From: Lineus longissimus
Taxonomy: Eukaryota > Nemertea > Pilidiophora > Heteronemertea > Lineidae
Reading direction: 5' to 3'
NCBI RefSeq assembly: GCF_910592395.1
Contig: NC_088324.1
Span: 10,132,953-10,196,952, forward strand
DNA: 64,000 bases
Below the pieces are notes generated by a model. That model did not search any database, was not told the origin of the DNA, and saw nothing but the letters and a program-made list of their open reading frames with translations. This document shows, in pieces, positions 28,501-42,938 of the stretch (the first letter of the stretch is position 1; the number at the start of each line of letters is the position of its first letter). A program made the translations under genes and the position numbers.

Positions 28501-30883
28501 ACAGCTGTCGCAAACAGTGAATTGACAAGGCATTCCATCAGCTGTGACATACAGTGGAACCTCCCTTAGTCAACACCTCTCTACTAAGGACAACCTCTCT
28601 ATTAAGGACACTAGTTTTGGTCCCAAATTGGTTGTTTCCATTCACTTTGACCTCTCTTATCAGGACACCTCTCTATTAAGGACAGCACTCGTCAGTCCCG
28701 ACGGTGTCCTTAATAGAGAGGTTCTACCGTATTTTGATTGCAAAGGAATACATTTTATAGAGTGTAAAAACATCAAACAACTATACCAAACAAACAAATA
28801 AATGAAATAAAATGATTTAGAACCTACATGTAGGTCACCGGTATGGTATCCTGAGGGGATGCGTGTGTTTTTTGTGACAGAGAACTATCAGGGGCAACAC
28901 TAATGTACTGTTTAGTTGATGTAATGCCAGGGAACACACAATGACAATTGCCATCTTTCAGAGCGTCAAAGCAATCATGTCGAACCAGCATTTTTTGCCT
29001 TTATGTCATATCTCTGCGATGAAACGTATATCGCAAAAGACCAGCAGGACAACTAGAACACTTAAAGCAGAGACACGCAATTGGTGTTTTTAGAAACCTA
29101 TTCCATATATGTGCTGGCTGCCCGTTAACGATAAGCCTTGGATACCAGCAGATTTGCTCAATCTCGGCATAACTTATCGTACGAAATATTAACATGCCCA
29201 GAGGACAGAAAATGGAAATTGCAAATTGAACGTGATCTCGTTAGGGCAATTTGGCTCATAATAATTTCACCGGATTATGTTTTTATCGCCATTAGCCACA
29301 TCTTGTAGTTTTTCCATAAATGTGACTATAAGAGGTTCTAAACTAAAAATAAATGCTAAATTTATTGAAAAGACCAGAATTGCTTTTATGATGCGGTGGC
29401 ATATTAAGCAATGATAAGTCTAGGTACCTTTTGCAACTATCTTCAGAGAATAATGGATGCCAATAAACACAAGTTTCACAGACCTCAGACCACACGGTCA
29501 TTTGATACCATTCCACATATTCAACTGAATAAACAATCAAGATGTCTGATCGTCATGACGTTATGTCGTCATGACGTCATGTTCCAGCTGGCCTTTGACT
29601 TTGTGTCGATTTCCTAGTAATTATTTAGGCAGCCATGCTACATTTGGCTGCAACATTATCAAAGGTCTCATTAATTTTTATAAGTGTCCTCATTTTCATA
29701 GCATGAGGTGGAACTAACTGACACAACAGGTCCTTGTTTACTTATTGATCACATGACTAATATCAGTCAATGTCCATCAATAATTGATTGATACCCGCTA
29801 ACTATCAATTAGTCAACGGGTATTACCATGAAAATTTGATGAGAATGTTAGGACCCTTTATTGATCAACGATCTGCAACACAGTCTTTGTCGGCATGTTT
29901 ATTGATCCCAAAACCCATAAGTGCCAATATGTAGCTGTTTTTGCCATGTGTTGTTGTTTTTGAAGTTGTTTGAATGATCTAAAGATAAAAAGATCAAACA
30001 AGGTTGTCCTTTATAGAGAGTTATCTTCTAAGGGAGGTTCCACAGTACTTCCCTTATTATGGTCTCGTAGTAAAAACCAATTCCCAGACACTCACCTCAT
30101 CTGGCATAGCATCTCCTACTGTGTATAATCCGTGTCCCGTGCATCCCAAACACAACAACCATTCTCGTTGCTCGTGAATATTCGACGTACGAAAACACGT
30201 GAACTCATCCTCTTCGTCAAATTTCACATAGATACTCAGGAAATCCTTGATGCTGCTGGCCTTGCGCGAGTCACAGGTCTGGACGTGGACATTCTGGAAC
30301 TGATGAAGCGAGAATAGGCTTGGCAAAAGTTTTCAAATAACCATTGAAAGCTGATTAGTGAGTGGTCAAATCGGCAAGCCTGTTAGCCAAGGTGAAGAGA
30401 AGTAGCAGCCACATTCACTCCGGCAAGCGACAAGAGGATATGACCATAGTCAAATTGGAAGGTGTTAGTGCAGTGCATCAGAGAACTTGCTCCAGAATTG
30501 CCCCCTCCAGCAGGGTTTTTACTAATAGCTGGGCACCGGGTAAAAGACGAAGCTGAGAAAGGTCTGTCCTAATATCCCAACATGGCCTTTCTTACCTATT
30601 TTATAAATATCATACTTAAAAAATATGCTTCAAGAACCATCAGAGAGTGATATGAAAAATTTCTCAACATTGGTCACCAAACTATAATAAACTTTTAAAA
30701 AGTTTGAAAACTTACTACTGAGGCATTTTCCGGGTCATCCTTCTCATACAGCATATGACGCCCGCCCTGCACATGCGTCTTCAACACAAATTCAATCTTC
30801 TGCCATTTTTTGAACACTCGTTTCTTCCTCCACAGGTAACCACGGTGATCTTGGACCGCGCCCTTATGCTTTACCGTTGTCAT
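7531..30883 (-). CDS. PH / WW-like / Gly-Gly-X protein, uncharacterised, 20 exons
   Basis: I do not recognise an orthologue with a known function. Exons, in coding order: 30883-30716, 30299-30096, 26827-26660, 17472-17251, 15337-15236, 15054-14955, 14742-14488, 14254-14037, 13737-13596, 13407-13244, 13005-12838, 12624-12481, 12024-11920, 11586-11515, 10808-10608, 10314-10087, 9613-9330, 9054-8796, 8192-8010, 7689-7531 (TGA). All junctions are GT/AG and the frame is continuous, giving about 1181 residues. The ATG at 30883 follows an in-frame TGA 21 bases upstream, which supports this start. Layout: PH domain (about 10-115), degenerate WW domain (about 205-240), Gly-Gly-X segments (about 300-560), then a predicted folded half with aromatic-rich segments. 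No signal peptide or membrane segment is evident, so it is probably intracellular, with PH-mediated lipid or protein binding as a family-level inference. Whether exons 1-3 and 4-20 are one transcript rests on phase compatibility across a 9.2-kb intron. Confidence 0.82.
7735..7895. mobile_element. Diverged copy of the AAGGACA-type MITE-like repeat
   Basis: The stretch retains the order seen in intact copies at 28551 and 31010: AACCTCCCTT..., GGACATCC, TCTCAATTGGTTACTTCCAT, TTTGACCTCTGTATTCAG, ACACCTCTCAATGAAGGACA. It lies in the last intron of the minus-strand PH/WW gene and is clearly older than the 31-kb copies. Confidence 0.5.
10867..11480. repeat. Minisatellite filling an intron of the PH/WW gene
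   Basis: About a dozen copies of a roughly 45-base unit with core GCTCTGCTGTAGAATAGCTT then GCTAGGAAACTGTTGGCAAG. They occupy nearly all of the intron between exons 11586-11515 and 10808-10608. Several units carry a variant with TGTTGAATGGTAGAGCA. Long minus-strand frames here are repeat artefacts. Confidence 0.88.
13244..15054 (-). other. Gly-Gly-X low-complexity exons (exons 6-10)
   Basis: Exons 15054-14955, 14742-14488, 14254-14037, 13737-13596 and 13407-13244 encode runs in which every third position varies and two positions are Gly (for example GGEGGPGGKGGEGGPGGDGG). The runs are interrupted by short non-repetitive segments containing strand-like motifs such as ILCINARGG. This is neither classical collagen nor elastin. 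GGX triplets are the pattern of polyglycine-II helices. The plus-strand open frames across these exons are antisense shadows. Confidence 0.8.
17251..17472 (-). other. WW-like domain exon (exon 4)
   Basis: The exon encodes WDPNISRFVFLDHNNRTVFY followed by NDPR, matching the WW-domain core (a D-x2-x-R-x-[YF]-F-x-D-H-N-x-R-T-x-x-[W]-x-D-P-R pattern). The first signature Trp is replaced by Cys and the second by Tyr. Such a domain may still fold but would not bind Pro ligands in the canonical way. The donor used is AAG|GTTGGT, which is weaker than its neighbours. Confidence 0.75.
23925..24118. repeat. Imperfect direct repeats and a palindrome
   Basis: Several copies of ACATAGATATACAATCACAT followed by GAAATTTGGTTGCAATCCGA occur between about 23925 and 24060. 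They run into a palindrome with arms ATTATTTTCC at about 24059 and GGAAAATAAT at about 24106, centred on TAGAATTCTA. No gene is seen. Confidence 0.55.
24300..24770 (-). mobile_element. Two diverged copies of the GCTCACC / GTCCGTCGTC repeat
   Basis: Read on the minus strand, 24770-24590 gives GGCTCACCTGTGAGCC, a TGTCCGTCGTCGTCGTCG run, then GGCACGTTTTGTAACCGCTC, AGCTTTTGAACTC and GGTACACATGTACCC. A second copy at about 24485-24300 follows the same order (GCTCACTG, TGTCCGTTGTCATCG, GGCATGTTTCTTAACCGC). The element at 59393-60517 shares this structure. No ORF is present, so the copies are non-autonomous or relics. Confidence 0.65.
25415..25650. repeat. Tandem array of a roughly 24-base unit
   Basis: About nine copies of GTGTCTGTATAGCAGGGTAT followed by GCTT, with interspersed variants containing GATTGTTT or missing the AGCAGGG block. 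It lies within the 9.2-kb intron. Confidence 0.85.
28551..28731 (+). mobile_element. MITE-like inverted-repeat element, copy 1
   Basis: It starts ACAGTGGAACCTCCCTTAG and ends GAGGTTCTACCGTA, so the ends are imperfect inverted repeats. The interior carries CTCTATTAAGGACA motifs in both orientations around a GGTCCCAAATTGG core. Short open frames across it are found in each copy and reflect the shared sequence, not genes. It lies in intron 2 of the PH/WW gene. Confidence 0.7.
30096..30883 (-). other. PH-domain exons (exons 1-2) of the minus-strand gene
   Basis: Exon 1 (30883-30716) and exon 2 (30299-30096) join in phase 0. Their product has the PH-domain order: GYLWRKK, then a basic FKKWQKIEFVLK strand, HMLYEKDDPENA before the mid-domain turn, a central strand ending FTCFRTSN, and a final helix EQREWLLCLG carrying the conserved Trp. 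The Lys/Arg-rich first loop would suit phosphoinositide binding, but specificity cannot be read from sequence alone. Confidence 0.85.
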
Positions 30884-31009
30884 TCTATCTGTCTCCAACG
30901 GTCACCAGTGTTACCAAGAAAACACCAAACTCCCTAAACCTGAAGAGGAAAATCAACTTTTTGAGTAATGGTATTTGAAGGTGGTTTATACCAGACAAAT
31001 AAGAATTAC

Positions 31010-31190
31010 ACAGTAGAACCTCTCTATTAAGGACACCCTCGGGACTGACAAGTGCTGTCCTTAATAGAGAGGTGTCCTGATTAGAGATGTCAAATTGAAT
31101 GGAAACACCCAATTTGGGACCAAAACCAGTGTCCTTTATAGAGAGGATGTCCTTAATAGAGAGGTTTCCACTAAGGGAGGTTCTACTGTA
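31010..31190 (-). mobile_element. MITE-like inverted-repeat element, copy 2
   Basis: Same family as 28551-28731, in the opposite orientation: it starts ACAGTAGAACCTCTCTATTA and ends GGGAGGTTCTACTGTA. It begins only about 127 bases upstream of the start codon of the minus-strand PH/WW gene, so it may lie in that gene's 5' UTR or promoter. Confidence 0.75.
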
Positions 31191-31269
31191 CATCCTTTTC
31201 AAGATGGCAGGCTTTGATATTTCATCTCGCTTGCCTAAACCCCACAGAAATTAAGGGTTGACCATACAT

Positions 31270-31435
31270 ACAGTAGAACCTCTCTATTAAGGACACCCTC
31301 GGGACTGACAAGTGCTGTCCTTAATCGAGAGGTGTCCTGATTAGAGACGTCAAATTGAATGGAAACAAAACCAGTGACCTTTATAGAGAGGGTGTCCTTA
31401 ATAGAGAGGTGTCCGCTAAGGGAGGTTCTACTGTA
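31270..31435 (-). mobile_element. MITE-like inverted-repeat element, copy 3
   Basis: Near-identical to copy 2 but missing about 15 bases around the CCCAATTTGGGACC core. The roughly 80 bases after it (CATCCTTTTCAAGATG to GGTTGACCATACATA) also follow copy 2. The pair therefore arose by tandem duplication of a unit of about 250 bases, not by two insertions. Confidence 0.75.
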
Positions 31436-31518
31436 CATCCTTTTCAAGATGTTAGGCTTTGATATTTCATCTCACTTGCCTAAACCCCACAGAAATTAAG
31501 GGTTGACCATACATATAT

Positions 31519-31681
31519 ACAGTGGAACCTCCCTTAGCTGACACCTCTCTATTAAGGACACTCATTTTGGTCCCAAATTGCTTGTATCCATTCAATTTGA
31601 CCTCTCTAATCAGGACACCTCTCTATTAAGGACAGCACTTGTCAGTCCCAAGGGTGCCCTTAATAGAGAGGTTCTACTGTA
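31519..31681 (+). mobile_element. MITE-like inverted-repeat element, copy 4
   Basis: Same family, in the orientation of copy 1: it starts ACAGTGGAACCTCCCTTAGC and ends GAGGTTCTACTGTA. It follows the duplicated flank of copies 2-3, giving three elements within 700 bases of the intergenic region. Confidence 0.75.
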
Positions 31682-32435
31682 CCACCATTTTGGCTAGAGC
31701 AATTAGAACTCTTTTGAAACTAAGTTAATGTCAATTTCAAGGGTGGGAGTCTGTTCTTTCTTTTCCAGAGACCAGACTCCTACCCGTGAAGTTGGCATTA
31801 ACTTCATTTTGAAGGAGTTCTAATTAAGGATTTCAGGTTCTGGCCAAAATGGTGATGCCTAATGGTTAACCTACAAGTCACTTAATATACTCTTGATGCA
31901 GCATCAATTCCACACACTTATGTATAGAAAGTCCCATATTGTACCCTCATCTGTTCATCAATATTACCAGGCACAGCCAGTAGCACATATAGTTGATCAC
32001 TAATGGCAACTCCTGATCAAATACAGCATGACAGCAAATGATGCTAAGGGGAGGGGGAATTCCATATATTCCACCTTAGAAACACTTTACAACAACTAAA
32101 ACAACAATACCACTCACCATAGTCCTAAAAAGAATGATTAGTGATCCAAATAACGGCTAAATCCGTATATTTGTCAGGAGTCCTGCTTTTCCTATCTAAG
32201 CTTCAACCTTCTCTTTCGAATATCGATCCTTATTGTAATGTCACTCCCAGCAGAGATTGTGGTAAGCGTAGGGGCGCCTAACTGCATGTAGCAGCGACAG
32301 CAGCGTCACAACGTGGTCCAGCTTTGGAATTAGCAGACATCATTTAAAACAGTTCGTTTACTAGTATATGATGCGAACAGCCTTTCCCTTCTAAGTCAAT
32401 TGCAAAGCTGTGGTCTGATGTGATGCTATACGAGC

Positions 32436-32690
32436 GAGCCAAGACACTTTATCATGAGTGGTTGCATGCGGACCCTTGAGCAAGACACTTTACCATGTGC
32501 TGTCTTTGTGATCAGATTTGAAAACTAAGCAAGACACCTTACCATGAGTTGTCCAGCGGGATTTCAAGTGGACTCTTGAGCAAGACACTACCACGTGCAG
32601 TTGGCCCGTTTGATCACATCTGAGAACTAGACAAGACACTTAACTGTTTCTTCAGTTGTGGGACCTTGGGCAAGACGTATAGCGCCGTAT
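32436..32690. repeat. Degenerate tandem repeat with AGCAAGACACTTTACCATG core
   Basis: About five diverged copies of AGCAAGACACTTTACCATG and relatives, spaced by unlike sequence of 40-60 bases. It adjoins the next minisatellite. Confidence 0.6.
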
Positions 32691-32739
32691 GTTGTGGATA
32701 TACGAGTCGTGGGACACACTTATAGTCCAGTAAATCTAT

Positions 32740-33400
32740 CTTGAATAGTGTTGACAACATGATGAGAGAGATGAGACAGTCACAGACAGGCCAAATCAGT
32801 ATTGGCTGCTCTCCCAAGTTGTCAACATGGTGAGAGAGATGAGGCAGTCACAGCCAGGCCTAATCAGTTCTGGCAGCTCTACCGTGTTGACAATGATTAT
32901 GGTGAGAGAGATGAGACAGTCACAGCCAGGCCGAATCAATCCTAGCTGCTCTGCCAAGTTGTCTACATGGTGAGAGAGATGAGGCAGTCACAGCCAGGAA
33001 TCAATCCTGGCTGCTCCACCGTGTTGACAACATGATGAGCGTGATGAGACAGTCACAGCCAGGCTGCATCAGTCTTCGCTGCACTGCCTAGTTGTTAATA
33101 TGGTGAGAGAGATAAGGAGGTCACAGCCAGGCCGAATCAGTCCTGGATGCTCCACCGTGTTGACGACATGATGAGAGAGGTGAGGAACTCACAGCCAGGC
33201 CAAATCAATCCTAGCTGCTCTGCCAAGTTGTCTACATGGTGAGAGAGATGAGGCAGTCACAGTCAGGAATCAATCCTGGCTGCTCCACCGTGTTGACAAC
33301 ATGATGAGCGTGATGAGACAGCCACAGCCAGGCTGCATCAGTCTTCGAGATGAGACAAATCAGTCTTGGCTGCTCTGCCAAGTTGTCAACATGGTGTCCC
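32740..33400. repeat. Minisatellite upstream of ODAD3 (about 70-base unit)
   Basis: Eight or more copies of a unit read as GTTGACAACATGATGAGAGA, GATGAGACAGTCACAGCCAGG, CGAATCAGTCCTGGCTGCTC. Two alternating variants occur (GTGTTGACAACATGATGAG and AAGTTGTCTACATGGTGAG), so the real period may be a dimer of about 140 bases. The array ends roughly 250 bases before the ODAD3 start codon. Confidence 0.85.
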
Positions 33401-33648
33401 CTAGAATCTTAGGCAAGCCCCCTCCCATTGATTTCCCTTCATTTTGTCTTCGGGTTGAGGCACGGCCACAAAGGAAATTCATAAAAGAAAAAAACAGGTG
33501 CGCGCTTGACTGAGCATGCGCAGAGCCTTGGAGACGAACGTAAACAATCTCTTGATTCCAGTTGTGTTGTTTTGAGTTTCTCTTGCAATCTTAATCTGAC
33601 CGATTTCTTTCGAACTGAGGGGTCTTAGGGACTCAAAAGTCAACCACT

Positions 33649-39985
<6,337 letters not shown>

Positions 39986-41291
39986 ACCAAGGCAACTAGA
40001 GAAGGGGGGGGGGTATTCGACAAAATGTTCAATTAAGTTAACCCTGGTGGAGCGGAGTGAACGCGGTGGATAAAGGGACTGTAAATCCGGAGATGTCATT
40101 TCATTTTAAGGTTCTGTGAAATCGCAACTTTGGTATCAGTACCTTTATCCACTATGGGAAAGAGACTTATAAATTTTGCCGGGTAAGAACTGGAAGGCAT
40201 TGGCCAACATTAGGAAAACTCCATGCCTTCTTCAGAAGGCCTCGGCTTTGATCTTGTTGATTACAAAGATGAGCAGTGTCAGCTCTATGAAAGGGTCATT
40301 TCATTGAATTCTCTTTGTTTGTATTTTGGGATGATATAGATAAAGGAATCTGAATGCATTAGCCAACCCAAACTTTCTTTCATCTTGAGTCTAGACTTTA
40401 TACATGTAGAATAGGCATGGGGTTATCCTAATGAAGCAGGGCTTCCCTTAATCTTCGGAAAGGACCCTCCAAAATTATGTTGTACCCTTGAAAATTCAAT
40501 TTGATGAGGGTCTGGTGGAAGCCCTGTGATGTTATTCGATATCTCACGTGGAGGCGGAGTTTTTCGGTTTCGATGAAAGCTTGGTGGTTGTGGCTGGAGG
40601 GGGTTTGGATATTTTTGTAGGGGTTGTACATAAATACATGTACTACCAATACATGTAAGTTTTCTTTTGCTAAGAAACATTTCTGATTGCTGACCGTATC
40701 AGTAGGCCTCCAATTTTAAATATTTTTCGTGAAGACAGCATTGGGATTATTTCGTTGTGAAAGTTTTTATCACAGAGTGAGCCTTGTAATTATTATTTGA
40801 CATACAATATACAAGGGTTCCACTTCTTGACCAGCACGTTGTCAAAAAGGATCATTTCTAGATCTTGATCATCTATTATCGTTCCTCTCCTGCAGTGAAA
40901 TTGTCTCAGAAAATGTCAAAAATATTTGCAATGTTTTCGTCGGGAGGTGAAACCCTCAGCCACTCAAATAATTTATGAAAACAAGTTATCAAAACAATTT
41001 GATCTTTACAATTATTTTGCCGATAGATACTCCTAATATTATAATACGGCCTAATATTGCGTCCAAATTTTGTAATCCGTCCAGAATTTTGTAAAATGCT
41101 GATTTTTAGTTGTGATATCAAGGTATTGCACTATCCACTTGTTTATTCTGGTTAAGAGATTTAAATTAGGTGAATTTCTTCCTCTTAAGATGTTTTTATG
41201 AAATAATCATGTCGATGAAATCTCAACTGAATACACTGTTAGCCTGTTATGAAACTGACGTTAGGATTTCCTTTTATTGGATGTCACGGTG

Positions 41292-41475
41292 CCCAATCGT
41301 ACAACCGTACCATGGAGTATGTTTCCGGCAGCAAAAGACTAGCCCAAGCTTTTCACAAACACAAGTGTTATAGACACTACTTTCACCTCGGAATATCGCC
41401 GGTCACAAGATTGGGCTGGTTTGGTGTCAAGGTACAGAATATCAATTCCCCACGCAATACGGTTGTACGATTGGG
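41292..41475. mobile_element. Fold-back element with CCCAATCGTACAACCGTA ends
   Basis: A perfect 18-base inverted repeat: CCCAATCGTACAACCGTA at 41292-41309 and its reverse complement at 41458-41475, with about 148 bases between. No ORF supports autonomous movement, and no second copy was noticed in the window. Confidence 0.5.
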
Positions 41476-41903
41476 TATCATGGTATTGTACATGTACGTA
41501 AATAAACTAAATATCCCATGTAACATCTTTTTGTTAAGAAAAACCGAAATCAACACGATTGTTCTGTTTTTACTGAGACCTGAGCTGGCTGAATCAATCG
41601 AGAAAAGGTATGCAGAGGTGAGAACCGAATGAAGTCCACGGCTCGCATTCAAGAAACCAAATTGGCATACAACCTCAGTGGCATGCGACAACACCATGCA
41701 GAAGAAGAAAACATGTACTCATTATGTCTTGTGCTCACACGAGAGACTTTTTGATCAGTTTCCTGGATCATGAGTAACATTTTTGTCCAAAAACATCTTT
41801 CTGATCAGTTTCCAGCAAAAGAAGGACACTTTTTGTCAACTAAGTTGATGCCAGTCCATCACAATTCAAATTCTAACAACTAAAAGAGAATTTCTTTAAA
41901 CTT

Positions 41904-41909
41904 TTTATT
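41904..41909 (-). terminator. TDRD9: Candidate polyadenylation signal for TDRD9
   Basis: AATAAA on the minus strand about 0.9 kb beyond the TDRD9 stop codon, and the first one I found after it. The use of this site is inferred from the hexamer only. Confidence 0.35.
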
Positions 41910-42814
41910 AGACAAATAATATGCAGATACAATATACATATAATAATGTACAGAACATGGTGTTACACCTCGTTGATCACTTCTAGAACTTCTGGAAGTA
42001 TGCTGATCGGCATATCAGAATCATAAGCAAGAATAACAACTAATATACTATTATGATAACAAATACAGTACCCATTTCATCATCATCATCATCGAGGCAT
42101 CATTGCCCAGAATTAGGCTTTTGCTCGAAGTCCAAAAAAAAAAAATCAAACTAATCAATGCCATTTGGCTGATGCCCTACACTAGCATTATATTTTTGCA
42201 CATCCCCCTCCAAAATCTGAGCTCTGATGACGCGACAACACCTAATCTTCTCTTAGATTGGCAGACTCAAAACACTGACTTCCTGTACACTTACACACCA
42301 ATTGACCCAACGAATTACTTCAAAATAACAACTGATATAGCCATTCCTGGCTTTTCATAATGCTCCTCGTGGAAGGATGGGAACCAGTCAAACAAGCCCA
42401 ATGTCTCCATCGGGAACGTTTAATCGTGAACTCTCAATTATATGAGGGATACACCACGTTTGAGTTACTGAACAACACAGGGAGGATCGAGTAAACGGAG
42501 CAGAGAGGCCGTCATTTAAACCATTCCCTTGGAATGATTTTAATTCTCATAATATCAAAATGAGATCCCTTTTTGATGCAACAAGTTTTACCAAGATAGG
42601 AAATCCTGTGATGAATTTGGCAGTGAAACAACAATATTGCAGATTCAGATTTTCCTTTTTTTCTTGGCGTGGAAACATTGCTTGAGACATTCCTCACTCG
42701 AGCAGTGCACTTTGGTGATATTTCTCTGTGTTTGGTAACACACTTTTGTGATATTTCTCGCTAAAGTAGCACTCTTCTGTGATCTTTCTCACTTTTGACT
42801 GGCGTGCTACTTTT

Positions 42815-42938
42815 CTATTTTAATAGAGCACTCTCGTTCATTGTATGTAAGTTGGTGTGGACGTGGATCATCAGCTCTCTTGGATTATTGCACGGCACCT
42901 GGCACAGCTCGCAACGGAGGTCTTCCTGGATGACAGAC
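42815..42938 (-). other. TDRD9: C2H2 zinc-finger-like terminal exon of TDRD9
   Basis: The last coding exon reads DLRCELCQVPCNNPRELMIH followed by VHTNLH. Its Cys and His spacing is C-x2-C-x12-H-x5-H, a valid C2H2 pattern. The exon joins the previous one in phase (AG|G) and ends at a TAG. I do not recall this motif at the vertebrate TDRD9 C-terminus, so it may be lineage-specific or lost in vertebrates. Confidence 0.75.

Larger units (their letters stand above)
31690..33648. other. Divergent intergenic region between PH/WW gene and ODAD3
   Basis: The two genes start head-to-head about 2.8 kb apart. No coding exon is seen. An imperfect inverted repeat around 31700-31830 (AAGTTAATGTCAATTTCAAG against GTTGGCATTAACTTCA) and two minisatellites (32436-32690 and 32740-33400) occupy most of it. 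No TATA box or other promoter motif could be assigned with confidence. Confidence 0.5.
39986..42814. other. Convergent intergenic region between ODAD3 and TDRD9
   Basis: This holds the 3' UTRs of both genes and no recognisable exon. Two frames of about 85 codons at 40423-40680 and a 127-codon plus frame at 41249-41632 show no family signature. An inverted-repeat element lies at 41292-41475. An A-run and ATC repeats occur around 42083-42145. Confidence 0.5.

Noticed and set aside
32740-33400. CRISPR-like regular spacing
   Set aside because: The units are continuous tandem repeats with no unique spacers, in a eukaryotic context.
41249-41632. 127-codon plus-strand ORF
   Set aside because: It runs through the fold-back element at 41292-41475 and has no recognisable domain.
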